Source of the DNA: Gracilaria vermiculophylla
Lineage: Eukaryota; Rhodophyta; Florideophyceae; Gracilariales; Gracilariaceae
DNA length: 64,000 bases
Reading direction: 5' to 3'
Assembly (NCBI GenBank): GCA_019155205.2
Contig: JAHNZQ020003146.1
Location: forward strand, 1,247,537-1,311,536
A model generated the notes under the pieces. The model saw only the letters and a program-made list of their open reading frames with translations. It did no database searches and was not told the origin of the DNA. Below are positions 43,312-55,229 of the stretch, in pieces. Both the position numbers and the translations under genes were made by a program. Each line of letters opens with the position of its first letter. The stretch's first letter is position 1.

Positions 43312-43556
43312 CCACCGCTGAACATGGATTCAAGCCTGCTCGCCCCGGAACCCGTTATCGACTCTCCTTGGGCCACTGGAACGCAGTCGAACACAGAAAA
43401 CGTGGCCGTGCGGTGTCAATCGGAAGCAACGGATAAGGTTGAAGGAACCAATTGAGCTAAGCGAAAGGTATCGTGGCGCGTCGAGCGCTGCGTGCCAAGT
43501 CCGCTCCAAAGCGAGCCGCAGGCAAGCGTAGGGAAGGACTTGACGCGCCGCTCACA

Positions 43557-44786
43557 TTACTCATCATCCGAACGGTCGGCTCGCTCAAGTTTCTCCATAT
43601 ATCTGTCTCTGGTTTGGAGCGCGAGTCCCCTACGATGAACCTGCCAGTTAGCCACCATGACAACACTGCGATACGCAATGGGAAACAGATTTTTCTCAAA
43701 AGGTCACCGCCCAAGGAACAATCTATATCTGTTGTTAATAAACTCTATTCCCCACTCGTTAACCATCCATTGCTTCCGTATGTCCTTATTGTGCTCAGTT
43801 CGATACAACCAAAAAGTACTTTCAGTCCGTTTGTATGGGACTACAAGCTTACCATCACCATCGAACCCCATATTAGCCATTCCATATTCTCCTTCCGCAA
43901 GGTATGCCCCGCGGTTACGATACACATCTGAGTTAGTTTACAAGCTACGATCGGATTCCGCACCATAAACACTATTCTCCACCCGAATAAACCTTCCAAA
44001 TATATCACAGAACACCAATAAAGCCCAAAAGTGGGACTTCTTGTACCCACCGTATGCCGTTCCCTGCTCCTTTGCGTCACCCGGACGCCATTGCTTGCTT
44101 TTGTTCCCATCAACGAAAAAGACACAGAAAGGAAATCCCATCAAAAGTCCCTCCATGTTTCACTTTTCGTCCTCAGATAGCCATCGTACAAGTCTTGGCA
44201 TGACTTCGTCCAGACGTTTATGCAAAGCTATTAATCCGTGTCTGAAATAATTTGAAACGCTACCAACAGACATTCCATATTTCAATGCCATGTGCTCCAG
44301 ACCCTGGTTTCCTTCGTTCCATCCTCCGAATACGTCGAATAGAAAGAACGGTATTTCCTGCGTGTTCAACTTTCTCTTCCTTGGGACTCTTACTGTCTCT
44401 GGATGGAATTGATGGCGAACGTCGAAAGGTTTCTGGAGTTCTACTTTAGCCAAGTGGTGTTAACTGTCAAACTCTGTAAGAGTTAATTGCGCGATCTTGT
44501 TAAAGAGATGTATGTCGGCGTCCCGAAAGCGCACGTAGGTGTATATACCTGAGGGATGCCGGCTGACGTAAGTGGCCTTGTGAAGGAAAATGGCGTTACC
44601 TCGTCCCGGTAGTAAGATAAAAGTTTCACTTTCCTCGTGATCAGATTTGTGTGAAACAGAGCGAATAAAACTATTTGCGACGATGTTTACTTGCTGCAAA
44701 AGACGCCGTGTGTGTTGCTGTTGAGCTACGAATTGTGACATAAATGCCATAACGGTGGATGTGTCTTCGACAGAGTCCTCGTTCAT
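43557..44786 (-). pseudogene. DDE transposase of the Harbinger-like element with four in-frame stops
   Basis: ATG at 44786 (MNEDSVEDTSTVMAFMSQ) starts a 410-codon frame with no frameshift but stops at 44460-44462 (TAA), 44160-44162 (TGA), 43938-43940 (TAA) and 43704-43706 (TGA). It carries an HTH-like segment (HMALKYGMSVGSVSNYFRHG), then FFVDGNKSKQWRPGD with YGGYKKSHFW, DIFGRFI, and the end of the core (NEWGIEFINNRYRLFLGR), followed by an Arg-rich tail. Transitions such as CAA to TAA or CGA/TGG to TGA could give all four stops, which suggests point-mutation decay. Confidence 0.75.
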
Positions 44787-44940
44787 GATAGAATGCCTGG
44801 TGGCACAAGAGAGGGAAGCAGATGACTTCAAACATGCTAGGGTCTTATTTTGAAATGAGCACGTTATTTCAAAATAAGGAACATGCCAAACAAGGAGCCT
44901 TAGAAATAGCACTGAGTTCCTTTAATTAAAAAAGCCTAAT

Positions 44941-45639
44941 AGTGTAGTCGTAAAAGCTAGATAGAATGCAGAAAGTACGTCTGTGGGAAACGCAATATTC
45001 ATGAGAGCAAAAACATCTTCTGGATCCCAATATTTATTTCAATAATTAAATGCTTAGTTACTGGTTGTGCATAAAGTAACACTGCTACAAATTTGTAGTT
45101 TGTGTCTAGGTTACCGAGAAAGAAGCATTGCAGGTGTTGGGAATATTGGAGCACTCCTGAAACCTCAATTTCCTACAGTAGCAATTAAGTACGGCCCAAA
45201 TCATTGTGGCCACCGCAGAGCATCTGTCCTTTTCTGAAATCACTATTTGCGCAGCAGCATTCAAAGGATTCGCCGTCAAATCATTGCGGCCGTTTCCTAA
45301 ACGCTTTTGCTTCGCCTTACTCCAACTACAATGCGTAGGAACTTGATTGCATCACCCACAAAGACACCACAACGCATACTACATCTCTCTCAGCTCATTT
45401 TTTCTTTTTCATACCACATCATCCCGTAAGTTGCTCAAAAATACTGAAAAAGAAAACAGCAGCAAATACTAACACGCTTCAATCATAAAACACAATAGTC
45501 GAAAGGAATATGTCTTTTTTGCCCTTCGTCTCTGTATATCCTTCTCTATGAGAAACACATGTCACAAAAAACCTTATTCGTCGTATCCACCCACAGGGAC
45601 GCCGAAGACGTCAACGAAAAGTAACCAGAGTTGCTCTAT
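44941..45639. other. No gene seen
   Basis: AT-rich DNA between two transposons, with no frame of note. Confidence 0.45.
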
Positions 45640-46672
45640 AGCAACCAAAAAATTCCGCCTTTTCACATAATTTCCAAAGCGGATGTAATCGTTCACTTAT
45701 TACTCTCATAGGTTTTGACCACCCTAGTTTCCGATATCTTCTACGTAAGTTCGAACCAAAGTATAACCTATATAAACCTCACTTTGATGATGGTCAAATT
45801 CGAATTATGAAACGGACCATTATCTTTGGACGGCCGAGATTTACGACAGCAACTCAGTGTCTTGGTCTTTTGCTGGATTGGCATAGATAGCGAGGAGCAG
45901 AATTTGTTCTGTGCATGCTGTTCGGTGTCATTGGTTCTGTGTGCTCCCTTTTTATACGGTTTGGCAGAATAATACTGTTTAAAGTTTTACGATCTGATCA
46001 GTATGCCGCAATTCGTATGCCGTCTGCAGAAGATGTCAAACAGTATCAAATGGCTTTTGAAGCAAAACATCCTGCCCTCATACAAGTGTACTGCGTTGCT
46101 GATGGTCTTAAACTTTACTTGGAACAAAGCAGACACTCTACGATACAAAACATGTTTCATAAAGGGAGACACATGATCATTACGTATGCAATGTATTGGT
46201 TTTTGCCCCCAATGGAGTAGTAATTGCATACTCTTTAAATGCACCTGATAAAATGCATAATTCAGTAATTGCACAGTGAGGCGGAGTGTACGCGAAACTG
46301 CAGGAGGTCTCTGACAGTTATGGGGGTCAATGTATGGTTGATTCTGCATTTTGTAAGATAAGCTACCCTTCCTTAATAACGTCTGCGCAGGATTCTGTGA
46401 TTACTTCGAATGGTACTGGTGAAGACATGCAGCGCTTAGAGCAGGCCACGGCTGCTGAACAAGCATCTGAATGGGGCATGCACACATTTAAGGCTACCTT
46501 TCCAAGGCTCCGGGATCGGTTTGTTTACGAAGAACAAGACGAAAGAAAGCTCATGTTGTTAACAGGGGTAATGCTTCACAACCTGCGTTCTTGGTTGGTT
46601 GATATCAACCAAATTCTGAACACATACATGCCGCCCTTAAGCGTGGAGGCAAGTATGTTCCTTCTGGAATGA
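45640..46672 (+). pseudogene. DDE superfamily transposase (third subfamily), broken
   Basis: Continuous homology to DDE_Tnp_4-type transposases starts near GCNRSLITLIGFDHPSF. It passes LGLLLDWHR-stop-RGAEF, PSAEDVKQYQ, YCVADGLKLYLEQ (first Asp), then shifts frame near 46200 into NGVVIAYSLNAPDKMHNS. It continues, after a TGA, to GGVYAKL, MVDSAF (second Asp), EWGMHTFKATFPRLRDRF (Glu region) and LMLLTGVMLHNLRS. It has two nonsense codons and one frameshift. It lies convergent with the companion tail at 46695-46802. Confidence 0.75.
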
Positions 46673-46694
46673 ATGAGTAAGAGACTTGCTTTGT

Positions 46695-46802
46695 TTACTG
46701 CTCACGATTATCTGCATTGAACGATTTACATTTCTGACCTAAGATAGCCATCATCATCATTTGCATCATCTGAGTGTTTGAACGTCTCTCCTCCTCCAAT
46801 CG
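46695..46802 (-). pseudogene. C-terminal tail of a transposon companion gene, cut by chromovirus C
   Basis: Reading left from the 3' LTR boundary, the frame gives EEERRSNTQMMQMMMMAILG and a Lys/Asn-rich end with TAA. Tails of the form ERR...QMM-MMM-AI are typical of Harbinger companion proteins. The upstream part would lie beyond chromovirus C but was not recognised at 55784, so the locus was probably rearranged. Confidence 0.45.
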
Positions 46803-47356
46803 TGTGGTACTGTCAGTTCTCCTTTCGAGGTAGTAGAGCACAATGTCCGTTAGGAGTTTTTGTTGAATCCAAAGGTGCGTGTTCCTAAAGGTGGTCTCCG
46901 GTATCCGCGGTCTCGAGCCAAAGGAATTCTTAAAAGAGATCCGCAAACACCAAGCGGAGGTGGAGGTTCACTGGGCGGGCAATGCTCCTACAGGCGCTGC
47001 TATGATGCGCCCTGGGGATCGGCGGCTTAGAAACCTGAGGATGATCGACGAGAGTCCCCAACCGGAAATGTAAATAAAGACTCAAATGTGCTTGTATTTA
47101 CTTCCCCAGAGGTGGAGCTCATCCGGTAGATTAAGTATCAAGCCGGGAGCCCACCTAAGCAGGTCTCACTATTGTAGTAATCACCTGCACAAATTAACTA
47201 AAATAAATAATAATTTTACCGTCCCTTAAGGATACTGTAGCGCACGCGGGCGGAATTATGCACCACGTGGCTCAGCTAATAAAATACGAGCCCTCCTTGG
47301 GAGTATAAAACCATAAAGCCACACCAACAGATTTCCTTAGGAGCCACTGTTCTACA
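46803..47356 (-). repeat. 3' LTR of chromovirus C
   Basis: Reads TGTGGTACTGTCAG on the plus strand at the left and ends CCACTGTTCTACA. The next bases on the minus strand, AAAAGGGGAA (within 47357-47368), are the polypurine tract. Confidence 0.92.
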
Positions 47357-47419
47357 TTCCCCTTTTCCTAAGTTGCCCCACGTACTCGAGAGGCATCTTC
47401 CGATTCCTTGATCCCCGGG

Positions 47420-48770
47420 GTGGCTCCTATCGGTGTTGATGCAAGCGCGGCCTCCTGTGGCTGACAAATGTTCTTCTGCAGGCGTTCCTTCATACTTCCA
47501 TATTCCTGCGCAGCGTACCGCCGCGGGCTCGTGTTTTATCCCTTGCGGTGTTTTCAGGCCCTGCTCCTCCTTACCCCGGCTGCGTCTCCTCCTTTTTGGC
47601 CTAACCTGTTGGTGATGCCGCGCCATTCGGTGGCGTGGGCTTCCGCGCACTCCAGCGTGTTGTGCGTGGTATAGGCGTGCAACCTGCGTGGCCGGAGCGT
47701 GGGTCAGTCTGGAGTGGACATTGATTCACTTGAGGCACTTGCCACTCCGATTCCATCAAGGATTCTTCTTCGGGAAACACCAGCTTCATCGCGTCCGTTC
47801 ATTCAATCTCCGTGAAGGTGCAAACCTCATAATTTTCTTCCCTGCGCCCCCGTTGGCCTCCACTGGATATGAACGTCCGCCCCGCTACGGTGCTCCATAC
47901 CTCGCGTGCTTACGGTCGCCTAGGTTCTCCGCGAATTCTACGATGCCGGCTTGACGCGGCTCCCTCTTCGGTCAGACGTATAACCGGGGGCAGTTCCCCA
48001 AGTGGTATCAGATCACTCCTCGGGTGCGACCACGCGTTCGGTCGCCATCCATCTGGCTTCCTACACCTTCGGCATGTCTTCTCCGACTCTGGCGCCTACG
48101 TCTCCATCGAATCCCGAGGTGTACCACACCTCAACCGGTGCACCGTTATGTCCAGGGGAGCACTTCGATCATCGCGCCACGCGGGTTTTCGTCCAGTTCC
48201 ACGACAGGCACGTAAGCCTACCGTGCCCCATGGAGGATTACATTCATGACTTTGGCTCCGGTTGTGCAAACCAGACTGCAAAGCGTCCCTGCGCCTGTTC
48301 TTCGGCCTCGCTTGTGGAGCGTTCCAGTTCCCGCACCGCGGTCACCTCCGACGTCACCGACTCTGTCCTTGGCTTTGCCGACCTCCACTGCGGAACCTGC
48401 GGAATCCCGTCGGGGAGCCCCTGTTCCAGCTGGTCCGCCGTCCGTGCCTCCTTACGTGGTGGTTGTTGGGTTGTCAATGGAGGTGGCCGCTTCGGGCACA
48501 CCGTCGGGCGAAGTCTCCTCTGGGGCTCTGGAAGCTGCCTTCCAGGAGTTGGTGCAGGCGTGCCTGGTAACCGGTCGTACTGCTCCGGCTTCTTCTGTAG
48601 AGGCTCTGCGCGAGGCGCGTGCTTGGGTCTTGGAGCTCCACAAGGCCCGGGCAGACCCGGACTTGATGGCGGCCATCAAGGAAAGCCTGTCGGTGTTCTT
48701 CGATAGCCAAGCACTCACGGCAAAAGCGCATCTCGAAGAGGAGTATTCAACGCGATTTGGTGACCTGTAG
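47420..48770 (+). pseudogene. Antisense accessory ORF (aORF) of chromovirus C
   Basis: It begins 64 bp from the 3' LTR at a GTG (APIGVDASAAS), as in chromovirus B, then shifts frame. It keeps YERPPRYGAPYLACLRSP (47688-47954), then PEVYHTSTGAP...HFDHRATR...DRHVSLPCPME (48002-48240). A deletion of the middle part seen in chromovirus A joins this to the Pro/Val-rich linker and the intact C-terminal frame 48246-48770 (SGALEAAFQEL, EALREARAWVLELHKARAD, MAAIKESLSVFF, TRFGDL and TAG). Against chromovirus A, over 45 codons around PEVYHTSTGAP, I count 9, 1 and 21 differences at codon positions 1, 2 and 3. No known domain is recognised. Confidence 0.65.
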
Positions 48771-49056
48771 GTGATAGAACCCTGGCGATGAAAAAATCTT
48801 TCGGATGGAGCAGAAGCTCCATGAACGGTAGTTCCAATATGACTAGGCCGTGCCCGCGTGCTCAGCGACACGAAGTGCCGCCGTCGGGGCATGCAAAAAT
48901 CGAGCAACGGCATCTTGGAGTCGAAAAAGATAACTCCAGGCAGGGTATAGATTGTGGAGAGAAAAAACATCTCCGGTTGGGGGCCCCCTCCCCCTTTCCT
49001 AAATGGAAGCGCCTATGTGGAGAGGCGTTTTTGGACCAGATTGGCGTGGTATCGCC

Positions 49057-50149
49057 TTAGGAAGTTCTCAGAGATGTGTTCCGGAGGTTCTTCCGTGTCT
49101 TCCTTCGAGGTGTAGCCATACCAGTGGACGCGGTACAGTATTCCTGTAAGGGATTGTCGATGGGAGACGATATGGTCTCCACCGCGCAGAATATGTCACC
49201 TTCAGGGGTCATGATGGCGTCTGGGGCCTCCAGCAATGGTGCACCGAGACCGGCCATGCGGTTCCCCGTATCCAGCGGTATCGTCAATCTTGAGGTGGTT
49301 GGATGAAGAAGTTCTGCGCGTTGTCCCTAAGATGGGGTGGCAGGCATTCCTGAGGGGCTGGGCGTCGAGACTTTCGTCACCCTATCGCGGGAGACAACGT
49401 CTCTGAGCCCGTTCACCTCAATGGCGACAGTATCCCTATAAGTGGCCAGGACTTTGTAAGGTCATGAGGTGGTCGATGCTAGCTTGCGCATGACGTCCGG
49501 CGGTTTTTCGGATGTTTTCCCTGGTTTGACATGGAATACCTCGATGCCTTCCCTCAGTTGAGGGCCTTCCATCATCTTCCGGTTGAAGTCCTGTTTGAAT
49601 CTCCTTTGCGAGGCATTGAGTCTTTTTTTTGCGAGGGAGAGTGCTTTCTCATACCGCCTTAGGATGGAGCGTTTTGGCTTGCGCCGCTGTTGGCGCCTGT
49701 GGCCCAACCGCCGGATGCGCTGTGGCTCGTGCCGCAATGACCGCACTTGGCGGGATGCGCGAGAGGATCAGATTGAAAAGAGCGGTCCCCGTGAAGCGGT
49801 GCGCCTGCAGGTTGTATGCATACGTGAGGGGATTCACATATGCTTCCCCACCCTTTAGGTGGTCCGCGACGTAGTGCTTCAGCCTCGAGGCGATGGTTTT
49901 GTTGAACCTTTCCGCCTGTCCGTTGGTCCGGGGGTGATAAGCAGTTGCAAACATCTGTTTCATCCCCAGCATTCCGAAGACCGCGCTGAAGAGCTTCACC
50001 GCGAACTGGGAGCCATTGTCAGTGAGGAGGTACAATGGTATCCTATAGGGGTAGATCCAATGCTCCAGAAAGAAGTCGGCAATCACCGCTGCAGTGGTGC
50101 TCCAGAGGGGGATGGCACTCTGAATCTTCAAGAACCGATCCGTGATCAT
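49057..50149 (-). pseudogene. Integrase catalytic core, C-terminal domain and chromodomain of chromovirus C
   Basis: The open frame 49649-50149 carries LLTDNGSQF (second catalytic Asp), FGMLGMKQMFATAYHPRTNG and QAERFNKTIASRLKHYV (third residue, Glu). The next frame (49462-49746) is the basic, helical C-terminal region (SLAKKRLNASQRRFKQDFN). A decayed chromodomain is in 49057-49287 and nearby frames, which align with the clear one in chromovirus A. Confidence 0.8.
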
Positions 50150-51330
50150 TATGATGATCGGTATCCTCGCTCCGTCTTGGGTATAGGGCCCAAGATCTCC
50201 ATGGCCACAAACTCCAACGGCCCTGCAGGTGGAAACAGCGTGAGCGGCGTTCGGTCTTTCCGTAAGCTCCCCCTAGCGCCGGCGCAGGAATAGCAATCCG
50301 CCACAGTTTGGAAGGCGTCATTAGCCATGTTCGGCCAATAAAACTCGCTCCGCATGGTGATATACATCCGAGATCCACCAGAGTGCCCGGCGAGTCGAGG
50401 ATAGTGCGAGAGATACAGCACCTTCGCCCGTAGCCTCGTCGGGGCCACCTTTCGGAGAGCTCCATCCAGAGGGGTGTGGCGTACAAGTATGCCATTCCGG
50501 TCAACATCGAATGACGATGTTAAACTCCCCACGGTGGCGAGGCACTCCTTGCAGTACGCATCCGTACTCTGTTCTTTCAGTATCTCCGCCTTAGTGATGG
50601 GGAGAACTTCTTTCTCCTCCTCAACGAGAGCCATCACCTCAGGGAGTCCACTATACTTATCTCCAGGTTCACAACATTCCGAACATTCTCCATCGGATAT
50701 TTCTTTCCCGTCGTCGTCCTGGATGACCAGACACGGGATGTTGTCCTCCAAAGGTGTTTCATCTTTCCCATCGGTGGAGATTCGCGAGAGCGCGTCCGCT
50801 GCCTGGTGTTTAATGTCACGGCGGTGGACGATGTCAAACTCGAACTCCAGGAGGCGTAACCTCCACCTTTCCGGGCGACCGGAAGCATCCGTCAAAGACA
50901 GTACCCACTTCAGTGATGCGTGGTCTGTCCTCAACGTGAAACGCGCGCCTTCCGGATACGGTTGTAAAAGCAAAACCGCCGTTAATATTGCAAGAAATTC
51001 GCGCTTCGAGGTGGGATAGTTCCGTCCCGTAGGTGTGAGGCTGTGACTCCAGTAACCGATGGGTTGAAGTCCAAATTCCGGTTGCTCCTGTAGAAGGGCA
51101 CATCTGACCTGGTATTTACAGGCGTCAGTGTTCAGCACCATTCGGCTCTTCCGCCTCGAAAGTAACATGATCGGTGGTTCTATTAGTCTCCTGTCCAGGG
51201 TGTTAAAGGCTTCAAACTCCTCGTCCATTAAAATAGCCAATTTCGTCGGCTTTTCCTTCTCCAAGAGGCGATTTAACGGCGCCGCCATACGAGAGAAGTT
51301 CGGGAAAAACTCCCGGAATACATTACACAA
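50149..51330 (-). pseudogene. RNase H and integrase N-terminus of chromovirus C
   Basis: A 393-codon open frame. It starts in the RT connection (FREFFPNFSRMAAPLNRLLE), then RNase H with LNTDACKYQVRCALLQE, SKREFLAI and RTDHASLKWVLSL, ending ADALSRIS. An acidic spacer follows, then the integrase H2C2 zinc module (LSHYPRLAGHSGG ... EFYWPNMANDAFQTVADCYSC) and the start of the core (FVAMEILGPIPKTERGYR). In the core, Glu stands where the first catalytic Asp is expected. A frameshift then separates it from the rest of the core. Confidence 0.85.
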
Positions 51331-51399
51331 TCCTAGGAAGGAGAGGAGCTCCGTCTGGGTTGTAGGAGGGTAAGCTTCCTTGATGGCGTCCTGAGTTTT

Positions 51400-52656
51400 T
51401 CAGGAAACCTGTAGGCGGCCTGGGAGCACGACGTGCCCCAAGTACGGCATTGAAGACTTGAAAAAGAAGCATTTCTCCAGCTTCAAGGTGAGTCCAGCGT
51501 CCTTTAGGAGTTGGAGCACGTGTTTCACATCAATGAAGTGCTCCTCCACCTGGCGGGAGTATATTATGACATCATAGATATACACCAAGGCGTACTGCCA
51601 CTTCGTCTTTGACAGGATCATGTCCACCGCTCGTTGGAACGTAGCGGGTGCATTCTTCAATCCAAATGGCATCCTTAGGAATCTGAAGATCCCACACTGC
51701 GAGGTGAACGTTGTCTTATCCTTCTCGAAGTCGTACATCTCATTCTGCCAGTAGACGCTGTTGGCATTCAGCATGGAGAAAACGGACGCATCGCCCAAGG
51801 AGTCGATACATTCATCCATACGGGGTATCGGGTACATATCGCATACCGACACCTCGTTGAGGCGTCTGTAGTCAATACAGAACCTTTAAGAGCCATCTTT
51901 CTTCTTGAAGAACACCACCGGGGAGGCCCATTCGGAATTGGAAGGCCTAATAACGCCCTTCTCCAACATCCGGTGGATCTCATCACGTTCGAAATCGCGC
52001 GCATGGGGTCCGGCCCTTCTCGGGAGTTGATGTACCGGTTTCGCATCCGGTGGGAGCCGGATCCTGTGCTTGGTCAGGCTGACTTGATCCTGGCGACCAG
52101 ACCACATGTCCTCAAAGGCGGATAGCATCTCTACTATCCTATGGCGATACCCTTCGAAGTCCTCTCCAATTTGGAGCTTCTCCTGCCAGGTGGCAGGATT
52201 CTCTTCTTCTGGAGCCGTTGAATTCGCTTCCGCCTCCATGGTGGTGATTGCATCGCGGTCCGCAAGGTCTTCCGATCGAGGAAGGTGAGCCAGTCCAGCA
52301 GGGGTGGGTAGTGCCAGTCCGACAACGATTCCTTTCTGGAGTCGTAACGACGACTCCTTGAGGTTGGCGAGCACGACCCTGAAGGGAATGTTCGGTATTA
52401 TTTCCATAACACCGTTCGCCATCATGGAGTGCTGCTTCGTCGTCAGGTGCGGACTCCCCTGTAGGAATGAAAGGCCAGATGCAGAGGTCTGCACCCAGAC
52501 TCCGGCCTGACTCCACGCGGGTATTTCGATGCTCTTCACCACTCGGAGCTTATTTGACTGCGTCTCCTTTGGCAGATTACCCACGTGAGGCGCGTTGGCG
52601 TCCGGTCCTGGAGATGCGGACACGATACCTACAGGGGCGGTGTTGTGAAACGTCAC
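51400..52656 (-). pseudogene. Linker and reverse transcriptase of chromovirus C
   Basis: The first frame (51886-52656) gives the linker (KSIEIPAWSQAGVWVQ; ALPTPAGLAHLP) and the RT N-terminus (HRIRLPPDAKPVHQLPRR, IHRMLEKGVIRPSNSEWASP, VFFKKKDGS). The second (51400-51852) gives the palm: YPIPRMDECIDSLGDAS, RFLRMPFGLKNAPATFQRA. Motif A reads FSMLNANSVYWQ (Asp to Asn) and the active-site loop YIYDVI (first Asp to Tyr), so two catalytic aspartates are lost. A frameshift and stop lie near 51880. Confidence 0.87.
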
Positions 52657-52689
52657 TTTCCGCAGGCGTGGGTAGATTGTACGTACATA

Positions 52690-53040
52690 TCAATCCACAA
52701 AGGAAGTGCCAAATATGCATTGTGCGCCCAGGTTGGTCGCCACGAGGAACCACGCTCTCACCTGTAAGGAGCCCAACCGGAGGTACAAGGGAATTGCGCC
52801 GAGGATGTTCAATGCTCGACGCGACGCATCGCGCACCATAGAGAGCTTGCCAGTCGTCAAGGAGCCGAGAGCAGACCGTGGGAGCACGTCGGCGTGCACC
52901 AGATCGGGGCCAGCACCGGTGTCGAGGATAGCGCGCACCGTGGTGGAGGCGACCGGAGAACATCCTATTGAGGCGAATACCTTGTAATTCTCCCGGCGGA
53001 GTGTGCAAACAGAATCCTCTAAGGTGTCGATTTTGTGTAA
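52690..53040 (-). pseudogene. Aspartic protease of chromovirus C
   Basis: MRAILDTGAGPDLVHADVL contains the intact retropepsin active-site motif DTGAG, and RRALNILGAIPLYLRLG forms the body. A and B have DIGAG instead. The region just upstream (to about 53040) continues the domain in the same or a shifted frame. Confidence 0.8.
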
Positions 53041-53133
53041 CGGGATTGGGGGGCCCGCCGATTTTGCGTCGACGGAGCAGACGACCTCTCCCCCTTTCCA
53101 AAAGGCTACCTCCTTGGAGCTGAGGCTCGATGA

Positions 53134-55073
53134 TTAAGAGCCACGCGGAGCCTCAACGCGTGGCCCCGAGAGTTTTCCCTGGTTGGCGGGAGGCTGGGTT
53201 CCAGGCGGAGACGGCTTCTGTGGTTGTGCATCGCGATGCGACGGGTTCCCTTGTGGTGCAACCGGTTTGGATACCGGCACCTGCGTTGCCGGTGCAGGTA
53301 ACAGTGGGACAGGCTGCACTCCCGGTGGAGCACGGTAACCGTAGTTTCCTTGAGAGGAGCGGATGTCGTGATATGCGGTTCGATAACTTCTGCTCTCTGT
53401 TGGTGTGTCCTTCAGGTCCTGGAAGTTTTTCTCTCTTTCCTGCAGGATGGCGGCTCTCATTACCGGGGTGAGAGTCATACAGTATACGGGCTCTCGTGAC
53501 AAGAAAATCCTGCAAGGCGGTGGAAAGCCTCGAGGGTTCGCAAATCGGACGCTTCTGTAAGATCCTGTCGAGGCGTACGAAGTGAGAGACGAGGGTGTCC
53601 TCGTCCTAGACGGTGCTCCCTGAGAGGAGGCGTATGTGAGGGCAAGGGCCTCTTGCTCTCCTACGAGCGTGAGTTCGTCGACCTCCTCCGAGGTGCTGGA
53701 GTCCAACGCCAGAGCGGATGCCCGCCTAGTCCTTGAAGCCGCCGGTTTGTCCGACAGTGGAGCGTGTTTGCGACGAGTGGCACCGTGGGTATACCCATAG
53801 GATTCCACGAAACGCGCTAACTCCGTGTATTTGGTCTTTGGGTGCGTCGTCAGGTCATTACGCACCCTCGCGCGTATCGAGGGAAGGAGTCCCTCGACAA
53901 CCAACGACTTCAACCGCCGTTCGGAGTACGCATTTCCACACCGTAGGGACTTCGTCCACAGCTTTTGTGAGAACTCCATCTCGGTCATTCCGGTGTTCTG
54001 CCTATAGGAGGTGACTTCAGCATCAGCATCGGCTGTCATCTCGTCCGTAGCGTACCTGTTAAGGGGGAAATTGACTACCTTCGGGTAAATCCTCAAGACC
54101 TCCGTTCCAGGATCATCTACAATGGTGCTTACCCTCGTGAGGCGTGGCTGCACCAGCGAGTGCGCTTGGCCTGTCAGGTAGAAATGAAAGCACCATACGG
54201 CGACACCTTCATGGACACCATTGTTGTTACACGCTGAACGGAAGCGCGTGAGAAACTTCAACACCGAGATTGGGTCTTCGCCTGAGAAGGAGTGCTTCTT
54301 CATTTGAATATCCATACGGCGCTGCATCTTCATGAGTCGTTTAGCGACCGACGCGTCGTAGAGAGTGAAGCGATCATTCAACCTATAGGTGTCATAATCC
54401 ATTACTTTGGCGAAAAGGTCGTTACGCGGGACGACCTTCCTGAGCCTTCTGCTCTTCTCCTTGCGAGGTATACTGTCCTCCAAGCTGGAGCTAACTGAAG
54501 AAAATCTTTGGAACGCCGCTGCGGGGAGCAGCTGCGCGGTTTGGGAGCGAACCTCCGCACGGAGGACATTTGAGATCACCTCAAGGAAGGGGTCGGAATC
54601 CAGCAAAGCATCAACGGCACGATGAGCGCTCTCCGTTGCGATTTCCTCCACAAGGACGTGGCGGCGTACTCTGAAGTGGGATTCATCACCTGCAGGTATT
54701 CTTTCGACCAGTTTTTATGAGAGCCAGTCCGTAAGGCGCGGGGCCAGCCACTCCAGGAGGGAGTTAGTCTCCGGATGTTCCCGTACCTGCAGCTCTTGAC
54801 GTGGTGGCTGCGATGCCGTGTGGGTTCTTCAACCTCCACATTGGCGTTCTCTAGAGGTGGCGCGGGGGATTCTGCTTGCCTCCGATCATGCATTCTCTTA
54901 AGGCGATTCCTGAAACGCTCCAAAGAGGAGCCAAGGTTCCGAAGGAGACTTTCAGAGTCTCCCAGTGTGGCGGCCATCTCCTGTGGAGCGCTGCGCGTGC
55001 TGCGCCCACCGACGGAGTCGGTTGCTTGAGGATGCTGTAGGGGGTTTTCCATTAGGGGCTCTGAGGGGTCCAT
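53134..55073 (-). pseudogene. Gag of chromovirus C
   Basis: Starts MDPSEPLMENPLQ at ATG 55073. After about 100 codons it shifts frame (near 54770) and meets a stop near 54717. It then stays open from 54651 to 53134 (505 codons). That part has LYDASVAKRLMKMQRRMD, the capsid-like FLTRFRSACNNNGVHEGV with FYLTGQAHSLVQPRL, and a Pro/Gln-rich end. No CCHC knuckle is visible. It lacks the basic/DSERSSDSE block present in A and B. Confidence 0.82.
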
Positions 55074-55209
55074 AGAGGAATAGGTCGGGGGTGATTTTCT
55101 TCCACTTCCAAATCACCGTAAGGAAGAATTCCACTGTTGGGGGTTTATCGTTGCAAACTGGGAGCACGGTTCTGCTGCATTTTGTGCGAATCCTTTAGAG
55201 ACTGTGATC

Positions 55210-55227
55210 TTTTAAGTCGGGAGAGCA
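55210..55227 (-). promoter_or_regulatory. Primer binding site of chromovirus C
   Basis: On the minus strand the 5' LTR is followed by AC and then TGCTCTCCCGACTTAAAA. One base of the TGG has mutated, but the rest agrees with chromovirus B (TGGTCTCCCGA). Confidence 0.6.
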
Positions 55228-55229
55228 GT

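Larger units (their letters stand above)
42216..44937. mobile_element. Complete but dead PIF/Harbinger-like DNA transposon (2.7 kb)
   Basis: The left end AGGCGTTTTTAATTAAGAG (42216-42234) and the right end, AGGCTTTTTTAATTAAAGG on the minus strand (44937 down to 44919), are inverted repeats matching at 16 of 19 bases. The element is flanked on both sides by AAT (42213-42215 and 44938-44940), a 3-bp target duplication as in PIF/Harbinger. Inside, a plus-strand companion ORF and a minus-strand transposase converge. Confidence 0.75.
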
